Of a stretch of 64,000 nucleotides of DNA, positions 1-13,149 are shown piece by piece. The stretch's first letter is position 1. Every line of letters starts with the position of its first letter. Where the stretch lies: assembly GCF_014066305.1 (NCBI RefSeq), contig NW_023501065.1, forward strand, positions 434,001 through 498,000, given 5' to 3'. The translations under genes were made by a program, and so were the position numbers. Source of the stretch: Letharia columbiana (taxonomy: Eukaryota > Ascomycota > Lecanoromycetes > Lecanorales > Parmeliaceae). The notes under the pieces were generated by a model. The model was not told where the DNA came from. It saw nothing but the letters and a program-made list of their open reading frames with translations, and ran no database searches.

Positions 1-1
1 C

Positions 2-247
2 CACTTCGAACACGAGAGAAGACAGGAAGTTGAGCGTCTATCGGAACGAAGACAGCTTACAGCTTCTGCTTCGGAGGACGAGAGATGGCGTAGGTCCGAA
101 GACTTACGTAGCTCTGGGTACATGTGTCGTGCTTCTCCACCAACAAGGATACAGGGCCCAAGCTTCTCCCTCGCGGACCCGATTGCATCGACTCTTGCTC
201 CAGAAGATGACTCGTCTCTACCAAGCTACGAACTCTGCATTCTTTAA
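2..247 (+). CDS. C-terminal fragment of an unidentified protein (5' end outside window)
   Basis: Frame 2 is open from the window edge to a TAA at 245-247, giving about 81 residues. The first part is rich in Glu and Arg (HFEHERRQEVERLSERRQ) and could be helical or coiled coil. The rest is Ser/Pro-rich and ends in SLPSYELCIL. I do not recognise the family. Frame 3 is also open here (to 251), so the frame choice rests only on its more protein-like composition. No domain is visible and the function is unknown. It could be the last exon of a longer gene entering from the left. Confidence 0.35.
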   Translation, partial: HFEHERRQEVERLSERRQLTASASEDERWRRSEDLRSSGYMCRASPPTRIQGPSFSLADPIASTLAPEDDSSLPSYELCIL

Positions 248-654
248 CTAAACTTTAGGCAACAATAGAAAACAGCTACAAAATGCCGAACAAACAGTCT
301 CAGTCATTTCTCAAAAAGCCATTTCACAAGCAACAATATTCTCCAGACTCTTTATTGTCCATTTACTCACGGCCGAAGCCTTCGAGGGCTTGGGGTGCTG
401 TTGAACTAGATGTCAGGAGATTGTAATGAGATTGCGCGGTTCATACTCAGTTTGGTCTGCTGCTACAAAAAGGATAGCATGTTCGATTCTGCTTTCTCTT
501 ATCTTATCTTATCTTATCAAACGCGGGGTTGCATCATTCCAACTGACAGTCCCACCAGGGAATGATCCAGATCCACTGCTGCACAAAGAAGGTCTTGTGA
601 AATAGGTCTCATAAGAAACTTAGCAAATCCCTGATACTCTGTAACACTTTTGAA
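248..654. other. Intergenic spacer, no gene seen
   Basis: This spacer lies between the left-edge gene fragment and the aldolase gene. It presumably holds the terminator of the first and the promoter of the second. Apart from a short TTATC microsatellite at 498-518 I see nothing recognisable. Confidence 0.5.
498..518 (+). repeat. (CTTAT)n microsatellite
   Basis: Four tandem copies of a 5-bp CTTAT unit about 140 bp upstream of the aldolase start codon. It is simple-sequence DNA with no inferred function. Confidence 0.8.
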
Positions 655-2044
655 ATGCAGGCTGCCAATAAACTACAAAAGGCCCTCAGAACGGGCTCTG
701 GCCTGACCTTCGGAGCGTATGTTTGAGTGTTCGATTGAGCATTGCGTGCGAACTGACTGGTTTCCAGTTGGCAAATGCTGCCCGGGAGCAATCAGGCAAG
801 GACTATAGCACGTTGCGGTTTTGACTGGGTTTTGGTAGATACAGAGCATGGAAACATTGATGGTAACACAATCAGTTGCTCGTGTCACACAGAACAGCAC
901 CAGCGCCAGCTGGCCACTGACACTCAGTAGACAGCGCCATGCACGAGGCTGTTGCAGGTAAAACAATCACTGGCTCATGTCACATAGAACAATAGATTAC
1001 CCTCTAGGCACTGACAACCAGCTCCAGCAATTGCAGGTTGTGGGGTCAGCCCAATTGTCCGCATAGCAGCTAATGAAGGCTGGATGGTCAAGCGTGAGGG
1101 CCCATGATAGCAGTGCAACGGTAAACTCCGTTAACTGTCCTGCAGGTGCACTCGATTCCGGAGGTACGAATTCTACCAAAACAAAGAACAGATATTCAAA
1201 AGTATTCCCATTAACGAGAGCTGCAGCTCATGGCATCATTGTACCCCTTTTATACACCGCAGAGGACGCAAAGAGAGTCGTGCAATCAGCCAAGTTCCCT
1301 CCGGAGGGGACGAGAGGTTTCGGATCTCCTTTTCCAATGGAGAAGTTTGGGGGCCAGACCTCGGCAGAAGTAACTTTTTTAAAGACTTCATTACTCGGGC
1401 TGTATTGAAGGAGGAAAGCTGATCCCGAAATCTTCATAGTACTTGCAGCAGGCAAACGATTCGTTGGTGACCATCGTGCAGATAGAAACTAAAGAAGCCT
1501 TAGAAAACGTACGTGACAGAATCTCGTTCTCCACCGCGTGGCGCTAATTGCCCCGTTTTAGGTCGATGCTATAGCAAAGGTTCCGGGAATAGACGTCTTG
1601 TTTGTGGGCCCCTTCGATTTGGGAAATAATATCGGGCATTCAATTGTCGACGGCACAATGCATGACGAGCTGAAAGAAGCCATTGCCAAGATCCACCGAG
1701 CAGCGAAGGAGAACGAAAAGAGCAGTGGCATATATTCCACGTCGGGTGATCAAGCTCGTGAGTTCGCTGACCAGGGGTTCAACATGGTAAGTCCTCGGCA
1801 TTCGTTGCTTTCAGCCCATGTTGCAGGAGTACGATATGAATCAGCAGTAGATGCACAAGGCTGGGCATTGCTGATATGCTACTGCTTCATGCAGGTGTCA
1901 GTGATGACGGATATGGTTGCATTGCCGGCGTACATGACTTCTGCGTTGACGACGGCCAGAGGCTCTTACGTTCATTCAGCACTGAATATGGGCAAGGGAG
2001 CAATGTCAGGGCTTGCAAAGATGACAGGTTCACAAGGAAGCTAG
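655..2044 (+). CDS. HpcH/HpaI-family aldolase (2-oxo-acid aldolase / citrate-lyase-beta-like), nine exons
   Basis: The spliced product is 282 aa. Exons: 655-716, 768-862, 928-957, 1037-1093, 1146-1163, 1227-1369, 1440-1508, 1562-1786 and 1895-2044; they sum to 283 codons in frame. Family landmarks appear in order: WQMLPGSNQAR (22-32), VDTEHGNID (44-52) with the likely catalytic His48, SPIVRI with Arg71, AHGIIVPLLYT (88-98), GFGSPFPMEKFGGQT (118-132), and the metal ligands Glu151 (QIET) and Asp177 (PFDLG). Members are class II aldolases that cleave or join pyruvate-type keto acids using a divalent metal; this one has no targeting signal and is probably cytosolic. ATG 655 is the first Met after an in-frame stop at 598. 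Residues 51-53 (IDV) span a junction that could shift by a codon. The exact substrate is unknown. Confidence 0.85.
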
Positions 2045-2113
2045 CCTCACCTTACTCCGTAAGGGCATAAGCTATGTACTTATTTGCCCCGAATTGCGGA
2101 GCGGGTAATGGAT

Positions 2114-2521
2114 TTATGAGTGTCCCTCGGCCTCATCGATGAGCTCTTCCACCTGTCTTTCGTCAAAATAATGCATCAATTTGCAAGCTTCCGTGGCAAT
2201 ATCAGGCTTCGAGTAGGTATGGAAAACGCGTTGAACGTGGAGCTTCGGCCTCGGGTCAGCTGCGCCTTATTACAAGGGCATTGGAATGCCTACCACAGGA
2301 GTATCAAATTCGTAGAGAGGCTTCCACTGCTGTTGATCAGAAGCCATGACATCCACTTGGCGGTAGTCAAAAGTCCTCCTCTTGCTTATTTCCTGAATCA
2401 CTTTTTTCCCTTTCTCGCAGATTGAGCAATTTTCGCGGGTAAAGAGAGTGACACGGACCGTGTGCTGTAGAAGTCGTACTGATGGCGGCATGGTGGTGGT
2501 TGGCCGCAAAGTTTTGATCAA
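2114..2521 (-). CDS. Glutaredoxin-like protein (DUF836 / yeast YDR286C type)
   Basis: Two exons: 2294-2521 and 2243-2293 removed as a 51-nt intron, then 2114-2242. The product is 118 aa if the ATG at 2521 is used; a second Met at residue 11 could be the true start. The thioredoxin-fold signature is clear: strand TVRVTLFTRENC, a CxxC redox pair at Cys32/Cys35 (CSIC), and the cis-proline motif FDTPV near residue 75 at the exon junction, followed by HVQRVFHTY. The family is a small, poorly studied set of fungal glutaredoxin-like proteins, thought to be mitochondrial in yeast. It is convergent with the aldolase (69 bp between stops) and divergent from CBF5 (141 bp between starts). Confidence 0.8.
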
Positions 2522-2662
2522 TGCATCACTGTCAAGTAATGCTTTCTCGGCTGACCTTCCTCATCTATTATCTTCAGTCGCACCAGCCCCCTAGCGCGTC
2601 GGAAGAACTCTCGGACTTTTACCTCAACTTTGAAAAATTTGCGCTTGTGCGAAGCTGTCACA
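2522..2662. promoter_or_regulatory. Shared divergent promoter, glutaredoxin-like gene and CBF5
   Basis: Only 141 bp separate the two divergent start codons, so both core promoters must lie here or overlap the genes. No clear TATA box or known operator was recognised. Confidence 0.45.
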
Positions 2663-4331
2663 ATGGATGTAGGCTCATTTACTCAAGACATGGACTATTC
2701 TATCAAACCTCAGGCGACGACGCCTCAGCTTGACACCAGTTCATGGCCTTTGCTGTTGAAGGACTACAGCAGACTGCTCGTTAGGACAGGTCACTTTACG
2801 CCTATTCCTTGCGGTGCCAATCCCCTACAGCGGGACCTTGCCGACTATGTACGGTCCGGGGTGATCAATTTGGACAAGCCTTCTAATCCTTCGAGTCACG
2901 AGGTTGTCGCATGGATCAAAAGAATACTTCGGGTTGAGAAAACAGGCCATAGCGGCACTTTGGATCCTCGCGTGACGGGCTGTTTGATCGTATGTATTGA
3001 TAGGGCAACAAGGCTTGTGAAGAGTCAGCAGGGAGCTGGTAAGGAATACGTCTGCGTAATTAGGCTCCATGACAGGCTACCAGGTGGGGAGGCACAAATG
3101 AACAGAGCGTTGGAGACCTTGACTGGATCATTATTCCAGCGTCCACCATTGATATCTGCTGTTAAACGTCAATTGCGTATCCGAACAATATACGAGAGCA
3201 AGCTCTATGAGTTCGACAATGAAAGACACCTCGGCGTTTTCTGGGTCAGCTGTGAGGCTGGATCGTACATCAGGACACTGTGCGTTCATTTGGGCTTGAT
3301 ATTGGGGGTAGGGGCGCATATGCAAGAGCTGAGAAGAGTGCGAAGTGGGGCGATGGACGAACGTCAAGGCTCGGTGACGCTGCACGATGTCCTCGATGCA
3401 CAGTACGTCCCACGGCTAATCCTGTGATGGATTCATATTAACGCTTTTTACAGATGGAGCTTCGATAATACTCGGGACGAGTCATACCTGAGAAAGGTAG
3501 TCCAGCCATTGGAAAGTCTGCTCACCACCTACAAACGAATCGTAGTTAAAGATAGCGCCGTTAATGCTGTTTGCTATGGTGGTAGGTGTCTGTTTGAACA
3601 TTCAATCTATCGACCGAAGTGCTCATATTTCATAGCGAAGCTAATGATCCCGGGTCTCCTACGTTACGGTAAGTCCTGTTCCCTCCCAACATTTCGTCCA
3701 TATTAACCCGGAACAGAGAGCGAAATTCACGTCCACGAAGAAGTTGTGTTGATGACAACAAAAGGCGAAGCTATTGCTCTCGGCATTGCACAAATGTCTA
3801 CCGTGGAGCTCTCTAGCTGCGACCACGGGGTCGTAGCAAAGGTCAAGCGATGTATCATGGAACGTGATTTATACCCACGAAGATGGGGCTTAGGTGCTGT
3901 CGCTCTCGAGAAAAAGAAGATGAAATCGGACGGTAAACTCGATGTAAGCCTTGGATTTTGTGGTCTGAAAAGAGTCGAGATAGCCTGACTGTTTGCAGAA
4001 ATATGGTCGACCAAACGAGGCCACCCCTGTCAAATGGCAAGAGGATTATACCGACTTCAACGCCCCCTCCAGTATCAATGGCTCTACCCTTGGCCCGCCT
4101 GTCACTACACGTTCAGGCCCTGATGCTTTGGTGGTGGGGCCTCCTGCTCCTGCCGTCAGCGGCCAAGCAGCGATTGCAGAGGCCAAACTTGGAGAAGGCG
4201 GAGGAGGGAAGAAGAGAAAGGCAAGGGAGGAGGAAACGTCAGAAGAAAGGGCTGAGCGAAAACGAAGGAAGAAGGAACAAAAAGAGAGGCGCATAAGCAA
4301 GCCCGAGAGTGATACCAAAGAACAAGATTGA
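2663..4331 (+). CDS. CBF5: H/ACA snoRNP pseudouridine synthase Cbf5/dyskerin
   Basis: Five exons: 2663-3402, 3454-3581, 3636-3668, 3717-3943 and 3999-4331, giving 486 aa. Cbf5 is the catalytic subunit of H/ACA snoRNPs and converts uridine to pseudouridine in rRNA and snRNA in the nucleolus. The dyskerin N-terminal segment ([20 protein letters not shown]) is followed by the TruB core with [15 protein letters not shown] and the catalytic Asp101 in [21 protein letters not shown] and [12 protein letters not shown] follow, then a PUA domain from about residue 296 ([12 protein letters not shown] to [10 protein letters not shown]). The tail is a short basic [16 protein letters not shown] stretch. 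Residue-for-residue agreement with yeast Cbf5 is strong. The start at 2663 was preferred over 2630 because homologues begin just before the DYxIKP segment. Confidence 0.97.
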
Positions 4332-5544
4332 GCGACGGTTGATCCTCTTCATCTGATGCTTATCAACAATCTCGAACGAAGATATCCGAGGGTACGCTCT
4401 TGCTGACTAGGTCAGTAGACTGCGATATGCAATATTTTCCCCACGTAGTTTGTTACGAGGTGGGATACCCGGTTGCATATCGCTGTTGTCCGAGAGTCAT
4501 TCAAGCAATCAGCGGCTTGCCGAGCTTATACCCAGAAAATGTTGATAGTTTTACCCAGCAGAGTAGCTCGATAAGGGTCACTTCTGTAAGCATACGATCT
4601 ACTTTTCATTTAGCCTCGACGGCTCTGTGATCTTAACATCAGGAATCTGTTGGAGAAATTGCCGGGTCTCACGGGAATCGTTGTTGTCCGCAATTCGACA
4701 CGCTGCTGTCTAAAGATAAACCAGAGAGGTTTCCCATAGCTGTATAGCGCTGCGCCGCAGGCTCCTGCTCTTCGAGTTGCAAAATGTGCAGTGATTTAAT
4801 TCCCTCTCGTAATATTTCCTTTCCAAGCCCCCCCCATCTCCTCATTTTTCTATGTGAATATGAACCTCCACAGTAGTGCTAGGCGAGTGGATTGTGTAGA
4901 GAGCAATTGCCAACGTCTACGAGTCAGGAGCTTACCACCCCGAGGACAGCTTCAAAGACAGTACAAACTTCGTGGCAAAGACCCTAAGGGATCAGATGTG
5001 TAGATGTTGGGACACTATAATAGGTGAGTGTAAGTATCCGCTCAACCCCCGTCGGAGGCTGTTTACTCAGTAGTCGAGCAGATGGGTAAGGTAACTGCCG
5101 TCGCTGCGCTTCGCCCATCCTGTATTAGGGGATCCGTGAGCCTTGTAGAAGGTTCGGCTGCTCTCGATCTTGCGACAGTCAAAGACTCCCTTCGCCCCAT
5201 ATCGCTATCAGTCGAGGAAGGCCCGATGGCTTATAGACTATCGTCATTCAATGGACACTTCTGCGAAGTGGTACTTTGCTGCTTTTGCGCGAGTCACTAA
5301 TCTTAGCATGTCCAGCCTCTGAGACGACCAGAAGCCGTCTCCTACCCAGGTGAGTTACATTATACCAGATTTCCCTCCAGGCGACTAACAATGTCCATAT
5401 CTCTTATCGCAAAGAAGCATTATCGCGTGGCGAAGAGCATGTGTCTTCAACGTTTCCCTGTTTTTTAAAAAAGGTCATGACCATGGTCTAGTAACTCGCC
5501 CTTCCATTGAATCGCAAGAGTACATGTGGGCAGGAGCTCCATCA
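4332..5544. other. Intergenic spacer between CBF5 and the AT-rich block
   Basis: About 1.2 kb of normal base composition with only short, unrelated open frames (for example 4400-4630 and 5082-5300) and no recognisable protein. It contains the CBF5 3' region. It changes abruptly to AT-rich, CpA-depleted DNA near 5,545-5,570. Confidence 0.55.
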
Positions 5545-6262
5545 AATCGATATTCCACATATCTAAGTATTTTGTATTATTATTACGTTATGTTATTTTT
5601 AAAATATATCTCAAGTTTAATTTAACGCGATATAAGATCTTTTAACTCTTTTAATTATTATAAGTACTACGAGTACGAAGACTAATAAAAGTTCTATATA
5701 TACGCTATATTCTCTTAGTATATTTATAAATTAACCCTCGTCTTAAGTATAGTAATATAGAAAAGCGATCTGTAATATACGTTATAACTTTAATAGAGCG
5801 AGTAAATTTGTAAATACTTACGCTATATAAAGTAATTATCACTAGAAAGACTAAAGCTATTTAATAAAAAGGTTCATTTTTATTTAAAAGCCCTTATTTA
5901 GAGATTTAGCGTATCTATAATTTTAATAAAAATAATCGTAAAGATTTATAAATTAGAAATTAGTAATATTTATTAATTAGAGCTATCGAGTAAATAGAGT
6001 AAGCGATTTAATAAGTAATTAATATCGCGTAAACGTAATTTCTTACGCTTTAATATTATAAGACTATAATTTAAAAAGTCGATTTTAGTCTAAAAGACGT
6101 AATAACCTCGAATTTATAATTAACTATATATATATATTTAAGATTTTTAAGCTTAGCTCTATCTTATTCTTTTTATATATATTAATTAGAAGATAAAATA
6201 TAATATACGTATATTCTCTTTTAATATATATTTATCTTCTTTTAATATATATATACTTCTTT

Positions 6263-6309
6263 TAAATTCGATTAGCTTTCGCGCGGCCGCTAGTCGTATA
6301 AGATATAAA
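6263..6309 (+). repeat. Left inverted arm of E
   Basis: Forty-seven nt matching the reverse complement of 46,980-47,026 with 44 identities. The three differences are C/T or G/A, as expected from RIP. The core reads CGATTAGCTTTCGCG. Confidence 0.8.
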
Positions 6310-7027
6310 TCTTATATATAGTCGAAGTAAGATTAAAAGAGATAGAATTATATAAGGCGAATAGCGAGATAGTCGATAGCGAGATAGTCGATAGCGAGGT
6401 AAACGTAATACGCCAGTCTATATGTAGGGTAACGAGATTATATTTAATATCTTTCAGCTATAGAAAGGCTAGGTGGCTAATAGATAATAGATACTCGAGT
6501 ACGATAGACGTATTTCTAATAGTAACGAGAGAGAGTAGTTAGTTAATTAGCTATCGCTATAGAAGAATAATTCATTTAACGATTTAAAATCGTCTAATCT
6601 TTTAGACTTTATTAGAAGAGATTTAGAAAAACTTATCTTACTACGTAACTACTATCTCGAGAATATTAGAAGTTATTATTCTCGAGATTTACTCGACTAC
6701 TATTAACTTTTCTATTAAAATACTACTATAAATACTTTTAAATAGTTTATTATAAAGTATAATATACTTCTATATACGTTTACTTATAGATCTCGTTATT
6801 AGAAAGCTATTACTTATAAGAAAGTTAAATTTTATAAAGCTATTAATATTCGAAAGAATAGCGAAAAAATAATAAAAGATATATATATAGAAAAGAATAT
6901 TATATATAATATAAGTAAATATTAAGTAAAAATAAGATAGTATTTAAGCTTTTCTAATACTAGACGATATAAAAAATAGCGTTCTAAACGTTCTTTTAAG
7001 ATTAATTAATTTATATACGATATTCTA

Positions 7028-7193
7028 TATTAGAATTAGTATAGATACGATACTAGTATAAGTAAGATAGATTAAGAATAATAAGACTATCGAACTATAT
7101 AGGTGAAAAGAAGATATAATATAATAGAAATTATCTTCGTTAAGGCCCGCTAGTTATAGAGCTAAGAAGTATATTAAGAATACGCTTATAATA
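7028..7193 (-). repeat. LTR of F (3' LTR in element orientation)
   Basis: 166 bp, a RIPed version of the 164-bp LTR seen intact at 39,673-39,836: every TG/CA end has become TA. A TTCTA target duplication precedes it. Confidence 0.88.
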
Positions 7194-9803
7194 CTATTTC
7201 TCTCTCTTAATAGTTATAGTCTCTATAACTAATAGATCGAAGATATAAATCTATTACTTATCTTATATCTTTAAATATTTATAATTTATATAATTCTTAA
7301 TCGAAGAGAATTAAGATTCTAAAGATATAGCTATATCTTATCTACGTATTAGTAAAATTCTCTAAGTTCTTCTCCCGTCTAGTCTACTTACTATAGGCCT
7401 TTAAAAGAATTAAATAATTTTATTATATACGTATTAAACTCGCTGAAAATTTATAAAAATAAAGAACTTTTAATATTCGAGATTTTAAATATAATACTCG
7501 TTCTTAGCGACGATAGTAGTAGTAATACGACTTTATATAAAATTCTCGTATTAATCTTATCGCTAATTAGAGATATAGCGAGTATAAAAAGCCTAGTTTA
7601 ATAGAAATTAATAAAAGAATAGATAAGTAATAATTAATAATTATCTTAGTAATCTATAATAACTCTCGAGTCGATATTCTAGCGTAAAGAATATTAATAA
7701 AATAATATAATATAATTAATTAAGGGCTCTCAAATCGAATTAAGTCGTAAACGCTAAAAACTCTAATTTAATATAAATAATTCTAATGTAAGTTTCTTTA
7801 TAGAATATTATATAATCGATATTAATAAGAGTTATTAACGAGAATAATAAGATCTATAGATAACGTATTATAACTTTAAAAGACTTTTATATATATAATA
7901 ATAAGAGAAGCTTATCTAGTAAATTTAATATAAGATAATTCTTAAGTAATATAAGTCTAAGAAATTAATTTTACAAATATAAAAAGAATAAGACTATTCT
8001 AAATATCGAATAGTTTTAATTCGTTTAAAAATATAATATTCGAAGTATTATCGAGTCGTATATTAATCTTAACTATATTATTTTACGTTTATAGAAAGCT
8101 CTAGTAACTAAGCTCGTATACTTTGTCAAAATCTATATCGAATTTAAAGTATTTATTATACTTTTATATATAAGTCTAATTTTTATTTATAAGATTCTTT
8201 ATCTTAATAAGACTTAAACTCTTTATATTAAAAATAAGACGAGTTATAATTAAGTATTTACTCTTCTTTACGTTAGTCTTAATCTTTACTTTTATATATT
8301 ACTTTATAAATCTTTTAATCTTTTTTTCGATAAATTTCTTAGTAAATTATTAATATTTAAGCTATATTTTTATAATATATTTCTTTAATTAAAATATAAT
8401 CTAATCTCTTATTATTAGACGAATTAAGTTATAAAAACGAAGTTTCGATTTCTTTTATATATTATTTATTAGACTCTTATTTCTAAGATCGTTAAGACTA
8501 TTATTTCTAAAATTATATTTAATATACTTAATAAGATTATCGTAGAATTTAAGAAATAATTAACTTTCTTAGTTTATTTTATTATAAATATATTAATAGA
8601 TTCTTCTAAGAATAAATAAGAATATCTTATATATATTACTTAAATAATTTAGAAGATTATCGACTATAGAGTATAAGCGATATCGTTATCTAATAGATAT
8701 ATACTAACTAGCTTTCTCTTTAAGTCTCGCTATAATATAGATAATTTTAAAAATATTAATAAGAAAATAATTATTATTATAAATAAGCTTATCTTAAATT
8801 CTTATTTTTTAATTATCGAATAATATTAAATTAGTATTTATAAAGATAGATAAATCTAATAGTCTTAAACTAAGTAATTATCTAATTTATAATAAAATTA
8901 ATTAATATCGATTTACTCTAAATATCTTAAAATCTCGTAAAGTGAGTAGTAGTAGAAATAAAGGCGGAGGCGAAGTAGAGATATTAGGCGAGTTTTAGTC
9001 TTATATCTTCGATACTTTATAATATCGCTAATATAGATTTCTAATAGATAGAGATCGCTATATATATAATATATAAAGTCGTAGCGAATTTAAAGGCGAA
9101 TATCTTATATATAGATCTTTATAAATAAGAAAGGGCTAGTTATAATATATAGATAATCGACGATATAAAGATATATATCTTAATATTAATATAGATAGAT
9201 TTAAATTAAAATTTATAATATATTAAATATAGATAAAAATAAGACGAAGAAGATAGACGTAAAAGTGATTTTTTTAATTAGTTTCGAGTAGAATAAAAAG
9301 ATCTCTAGAACTTCGTATTATAAGGCGTATATGAGTCGAGAAAGGTGATAGATCTCTATGTTAAGTATTGAATTTTAGCTATAACGTTCGAAATGATATT
9401 ATTTCTTCGCGGGGGTCTATAACACTCGTTTTTTAACTAATTAAGTCGTCGTAAAGACTATAAGTACTCTAAATAGTATCTTTTCGAATAGAAGAAAGTT
9501 CGCCGGGGGTGTGTTAGCCGGTAATAGACTTTTTGCGAGAAACGAAGCGGAGAAGGATTTCTTATATTCGATATAGGGGACTCGTTTTTTAATGGATTAG
9601 ACTATCGTTAATAATGTAGACTATCTGATATAGATTCTTTCGAATAATATAGGTGTTTAATGATTTAAATGTATGGTAAGACTTCTATATAGTAGAAATA
9701 CCTAGCGTTTTCTTTATTAAACTCGATCGCTTACTCTAAGTAGAAAGTAAAAAACTCGTTAATTCTCTTTATCGAGGGGGTATATAAAGGAGCTTTATTA
9801 TAA

Positions 9804-9969
9804 TATTAGAACTAGTATAGATACGATACTAGTATAGATAAGATAGATTAAGAATAATAAGACTATCGAATTATATATATAGAAAGAAGATATAATATAA
9901 TAGAAAGTATCTTCGTTAAGACTCGCTAGCTATAGAACTAAGTAATATATTAAGAGTACGCTCGTAATA
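9804..9969 (-). repeat. LTR of F (5' LTR in element orientation)
   Basis: 166 bp, direct repeat of 7,028-7,193, followed by the matching TTCTA duplication at 9,970-9,974. Confidence 0.88.
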
Positions 9970-10123
9970 TTCTATATAACGTTAATAATTTTATATATAA
10001 TTAAAAATTTAAATATTAACTTTAATATTATACTATTTTAATTATCTTTTATACGCTATAATAATACGCTTTTAAGTATATTTAGAATACTTAGATATAT
10101 AAGTAACGATTAATTAAAAAAAT

Positions 10124-10287
10124 TATTAAAATTAATATAGATATAATATTAATATAGATATATTAAATAAGATAACTAAGATATCGAATTATATAGATAA
10201 AAAGAAGATATAATATAATAGAGAATATCTCAATTAAGGCTCGCTAGCTATAGAACTAAGAGATATATTAAGAGTATACTCGTAATA
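10124..10287 (-). repeat. LTR of D (3' LTR in element orientation)
   Basis: 164 bp, heavily RIPed form of the LTR at 39,673-39,836, beginning TATTAAAATT where the intact copy has TGTCAGGACC. Confidence 0.87.
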
Positions 10288-12873
10288 TTATTCTCTCTCT
10301 TTATTAAATTATATTCTATAATTAATAAGTAAAAAGATAGAAAAATAAATATATATATACGCTTAACGTCTGAAAAAAATAATAAAAATAATAAAGAAAT
10401 AATTATATCTAGAATCTCTTAATATAATATCTTTCTTTAAGAGTAATATTAATAACGATAGTAGCTCTTCTTAATTATACTATAGCGATATCGTTAATTA
10501 TAATCTAGATATATATAAAAAGTTTAATCGAAAGAAAATTAATATAATATAATAAAAATTATATTTATAGATATAAAGATAATTAATAGTAATTTTCGAG
10601 TTTATATTTAAGCGAATAGAATATTAATAAAATAATATAACGTAATTAATTAAGAGCTCTTAAATCGAATTAAGTCGTAAACGCTAAAAACTTTAATTTA
10701 ATATTAAATAAGTTTCTTTATAAAATATTATATAGATAATATTAATAAAGGCCATTAATAACGATAATAAGATTTATAAATAATATATTATAGCTTTAAA
10801 AAATACTTAGATATTAATTAATAAAAGAATTCTACGCGAAAAATTATATATAAAATAATTCTAATTAATATAAATTTAAAAAATTAATTTTTAATTTTAG
10901 AAAAAATAAGATTATTATAAAGATATTAAATAATTTTAATTTAATTAAAAATAAAGTATTTAAAATAATTTTAAAATTCTATTAATTAATTCTTTATAGA
11001 TAAGACTTTTCGAGATATCGCTTATAAAAATTATCTATTAGATTCTAATAATTTTCGAATTTATCGCTATTTATATTATATTAGATTAAGTTATTATTAA
11101 AATCTTTTTATTTAACTTTATATTTAAAATAATTATAAATTAATTTAAAATTAAATATTTTTTTAATAATTTATTTAATTTAATTATTAATAATAACGTA
11201 TTTTGATAGAGAGTTTATTTATTTTAATAATAAGTTATTTATTATAAGACTTAAGAGATTAAAATAAAAGACGTTATAGATTTTTATATTTAATAAAAAA
11301 TTTAGATAATATAAAGTTTTAATAAAATCTATAATTTTAAATAAATTAAGTTTTTTATAGTTTAATTTATAAAAAAAGTAATTAAAGATAATATTCTTAC
11401 TATTTAGAAAGATCTTATTATCTATTTAAAAAGTAATTTTTTATTAATATTTATTAATTTATATAATTATAATCTTCTAAACGCGATTTATATTACTTCG
11501 AATATATTTAAAAACTTATTTTATATAATTTATAATATTCTTTATCTAAGTATTATCGAGATATTTATATATAATCTTATAATTAATAATATTTAAATTA
11601 AAAGTTATTCGAGAATAAAACCTCTTATTAATAAGAAAAAATAAGATATTAATAATTAATAAGATAATATTATTATCGACGAACTCGATAATAGATAATT
11701 ATTTTACTTAGTTATTCTATATATAATTATAATATATTTAAAAATAATACTTTATATTCTAATTCGCTTATTTAATTTATTTATTAATTTTAAAATAAAA
11801 GATTATTAATACCTTAATTATAATACTTAATTTCTTATAAAAAAACTTTTATATAATAATTATAAATTAAGAGTTTTAATTTAATATTATTAAGATTAAT
11901 AAATTATATAAATAAAATACTTCTTTAAATAATAAATTAATTATTTTCTTAATAATAATATCTTTATTAATATCGAAATAGATTATATAATAACGTTTCT
12001 TAATAAATTAATTAATCGCTATTTAAATAGTATTATAATTATTAAATATAAGTAAGTCTATAATAAAGTTAATTAATATATCTTATTATTATTTTTATAA
12101 AATTAATAGAAATTAAAATAAATTATATTTTTAATTATAAGATATTTTAATTTTTTAATAGATATAATAATTTTAAACGTAGATAGTTATAATAATTTTT
12201 ATTTCTTATTAATAATATTCTCTTTTAAATAATTTATAAATATATATTACTTCGAAATAATTATAGAATATTTAATTATATATCTCTTAAATAATATTAT
12301 ATATATATTATTAAATATCTATAAATAATTCTTATAGTAAAATACTTTATTTTATATAAAGTACTTATTAAAAGTTATCTTTTAAAACTTATTTTTATCT
12401 TTAATAATAGTATTATAAGTTTTTATATAATAGTTATTCTTCTTATTAGTCTCTATTATTTTATAATAAATAAAATTATTAATTATATATATATTAATAT
12501 ATTTACTATTTAATTTTAATTAATTAAGAATAAAAATTATTTAATATTATTAGTATAATTATTTATTTTTAAAATTAATTAATTTATATTTAATTATTTA
12601 TATAAATATATTTATCTTAATATTTTAAGATTTAAATTAATAAATAATCTTTATATTAAATTTTAATAATATATTTAAATAGCGAGTCTAGTAATAACTA
12701 AGATCTCTTTTTTTAATAAAATATATTAAGTTTTTATAGTTTATAAAGATTTTAATAAGAATATTGATATATTTTAATTTAGAATACTAGTATTTTAGAT
12801 AGCGAATAATAATTAATAATTTCTTATTATAGATCTAATAGTTATACTCGACTAAAGTAAGATTCTTATTATA

Positions 12874-13149
12874 TATAAGAGCGTAGTTTACTAACGATTA
12901 ACTAGCGAATATAGACTATAAAAGACGTAGAGTCGTTATAAGATTTAATAGTATATTTAATAGTAGAATTAATTTCTAAGAAATATTAAAACTTCGAGAT
13001 ATACGAAGTAGATCTATATTCGTTAAGTCTCTAGATATACGAGATATATTATTAAAATTAGATTCTAAAAGAGACTCTAACGTAATATATGCGATATCGA
13101 AGTCTTAATATAAGTTACGTTAAGGCTTATAATAGTATTAAATCTAATA
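12874..13149 (-). repeat. 276-bp LTR of C (3' LTR)
   Basis: Begins TATAAGAGCGTAG and ends AATCTAATA, consistent with RIPed TG...CA ends. Its direct partner is at 29,238-29,513. Confidence 0.85.

Larger units (their letters stand above)
7028..9969 (-). mobile_element. Element F: RIPed non-autonomous LTR element, sibling of G
   Basis: Two direct 166-bp LTRs (7,028-7,193 and 9,804-9,969) bound a 2,942-bp element flanked by perfect TTCTA duplications (7,023-7,027 and 9,970-9,974). The interior aligns with the young element G. For example 9,240-9,800 matches 41,850-42,403 over long stretches, differing mainly by C-to-T and G-to-A changes. By analogy with G it is read on the minus strand. It has room for no pol gene. 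RIP is heavy on the left but clearly lighter in roughly 9,250-9,780, where TG and GGGGG tracts survive. Confidence 0.88.
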
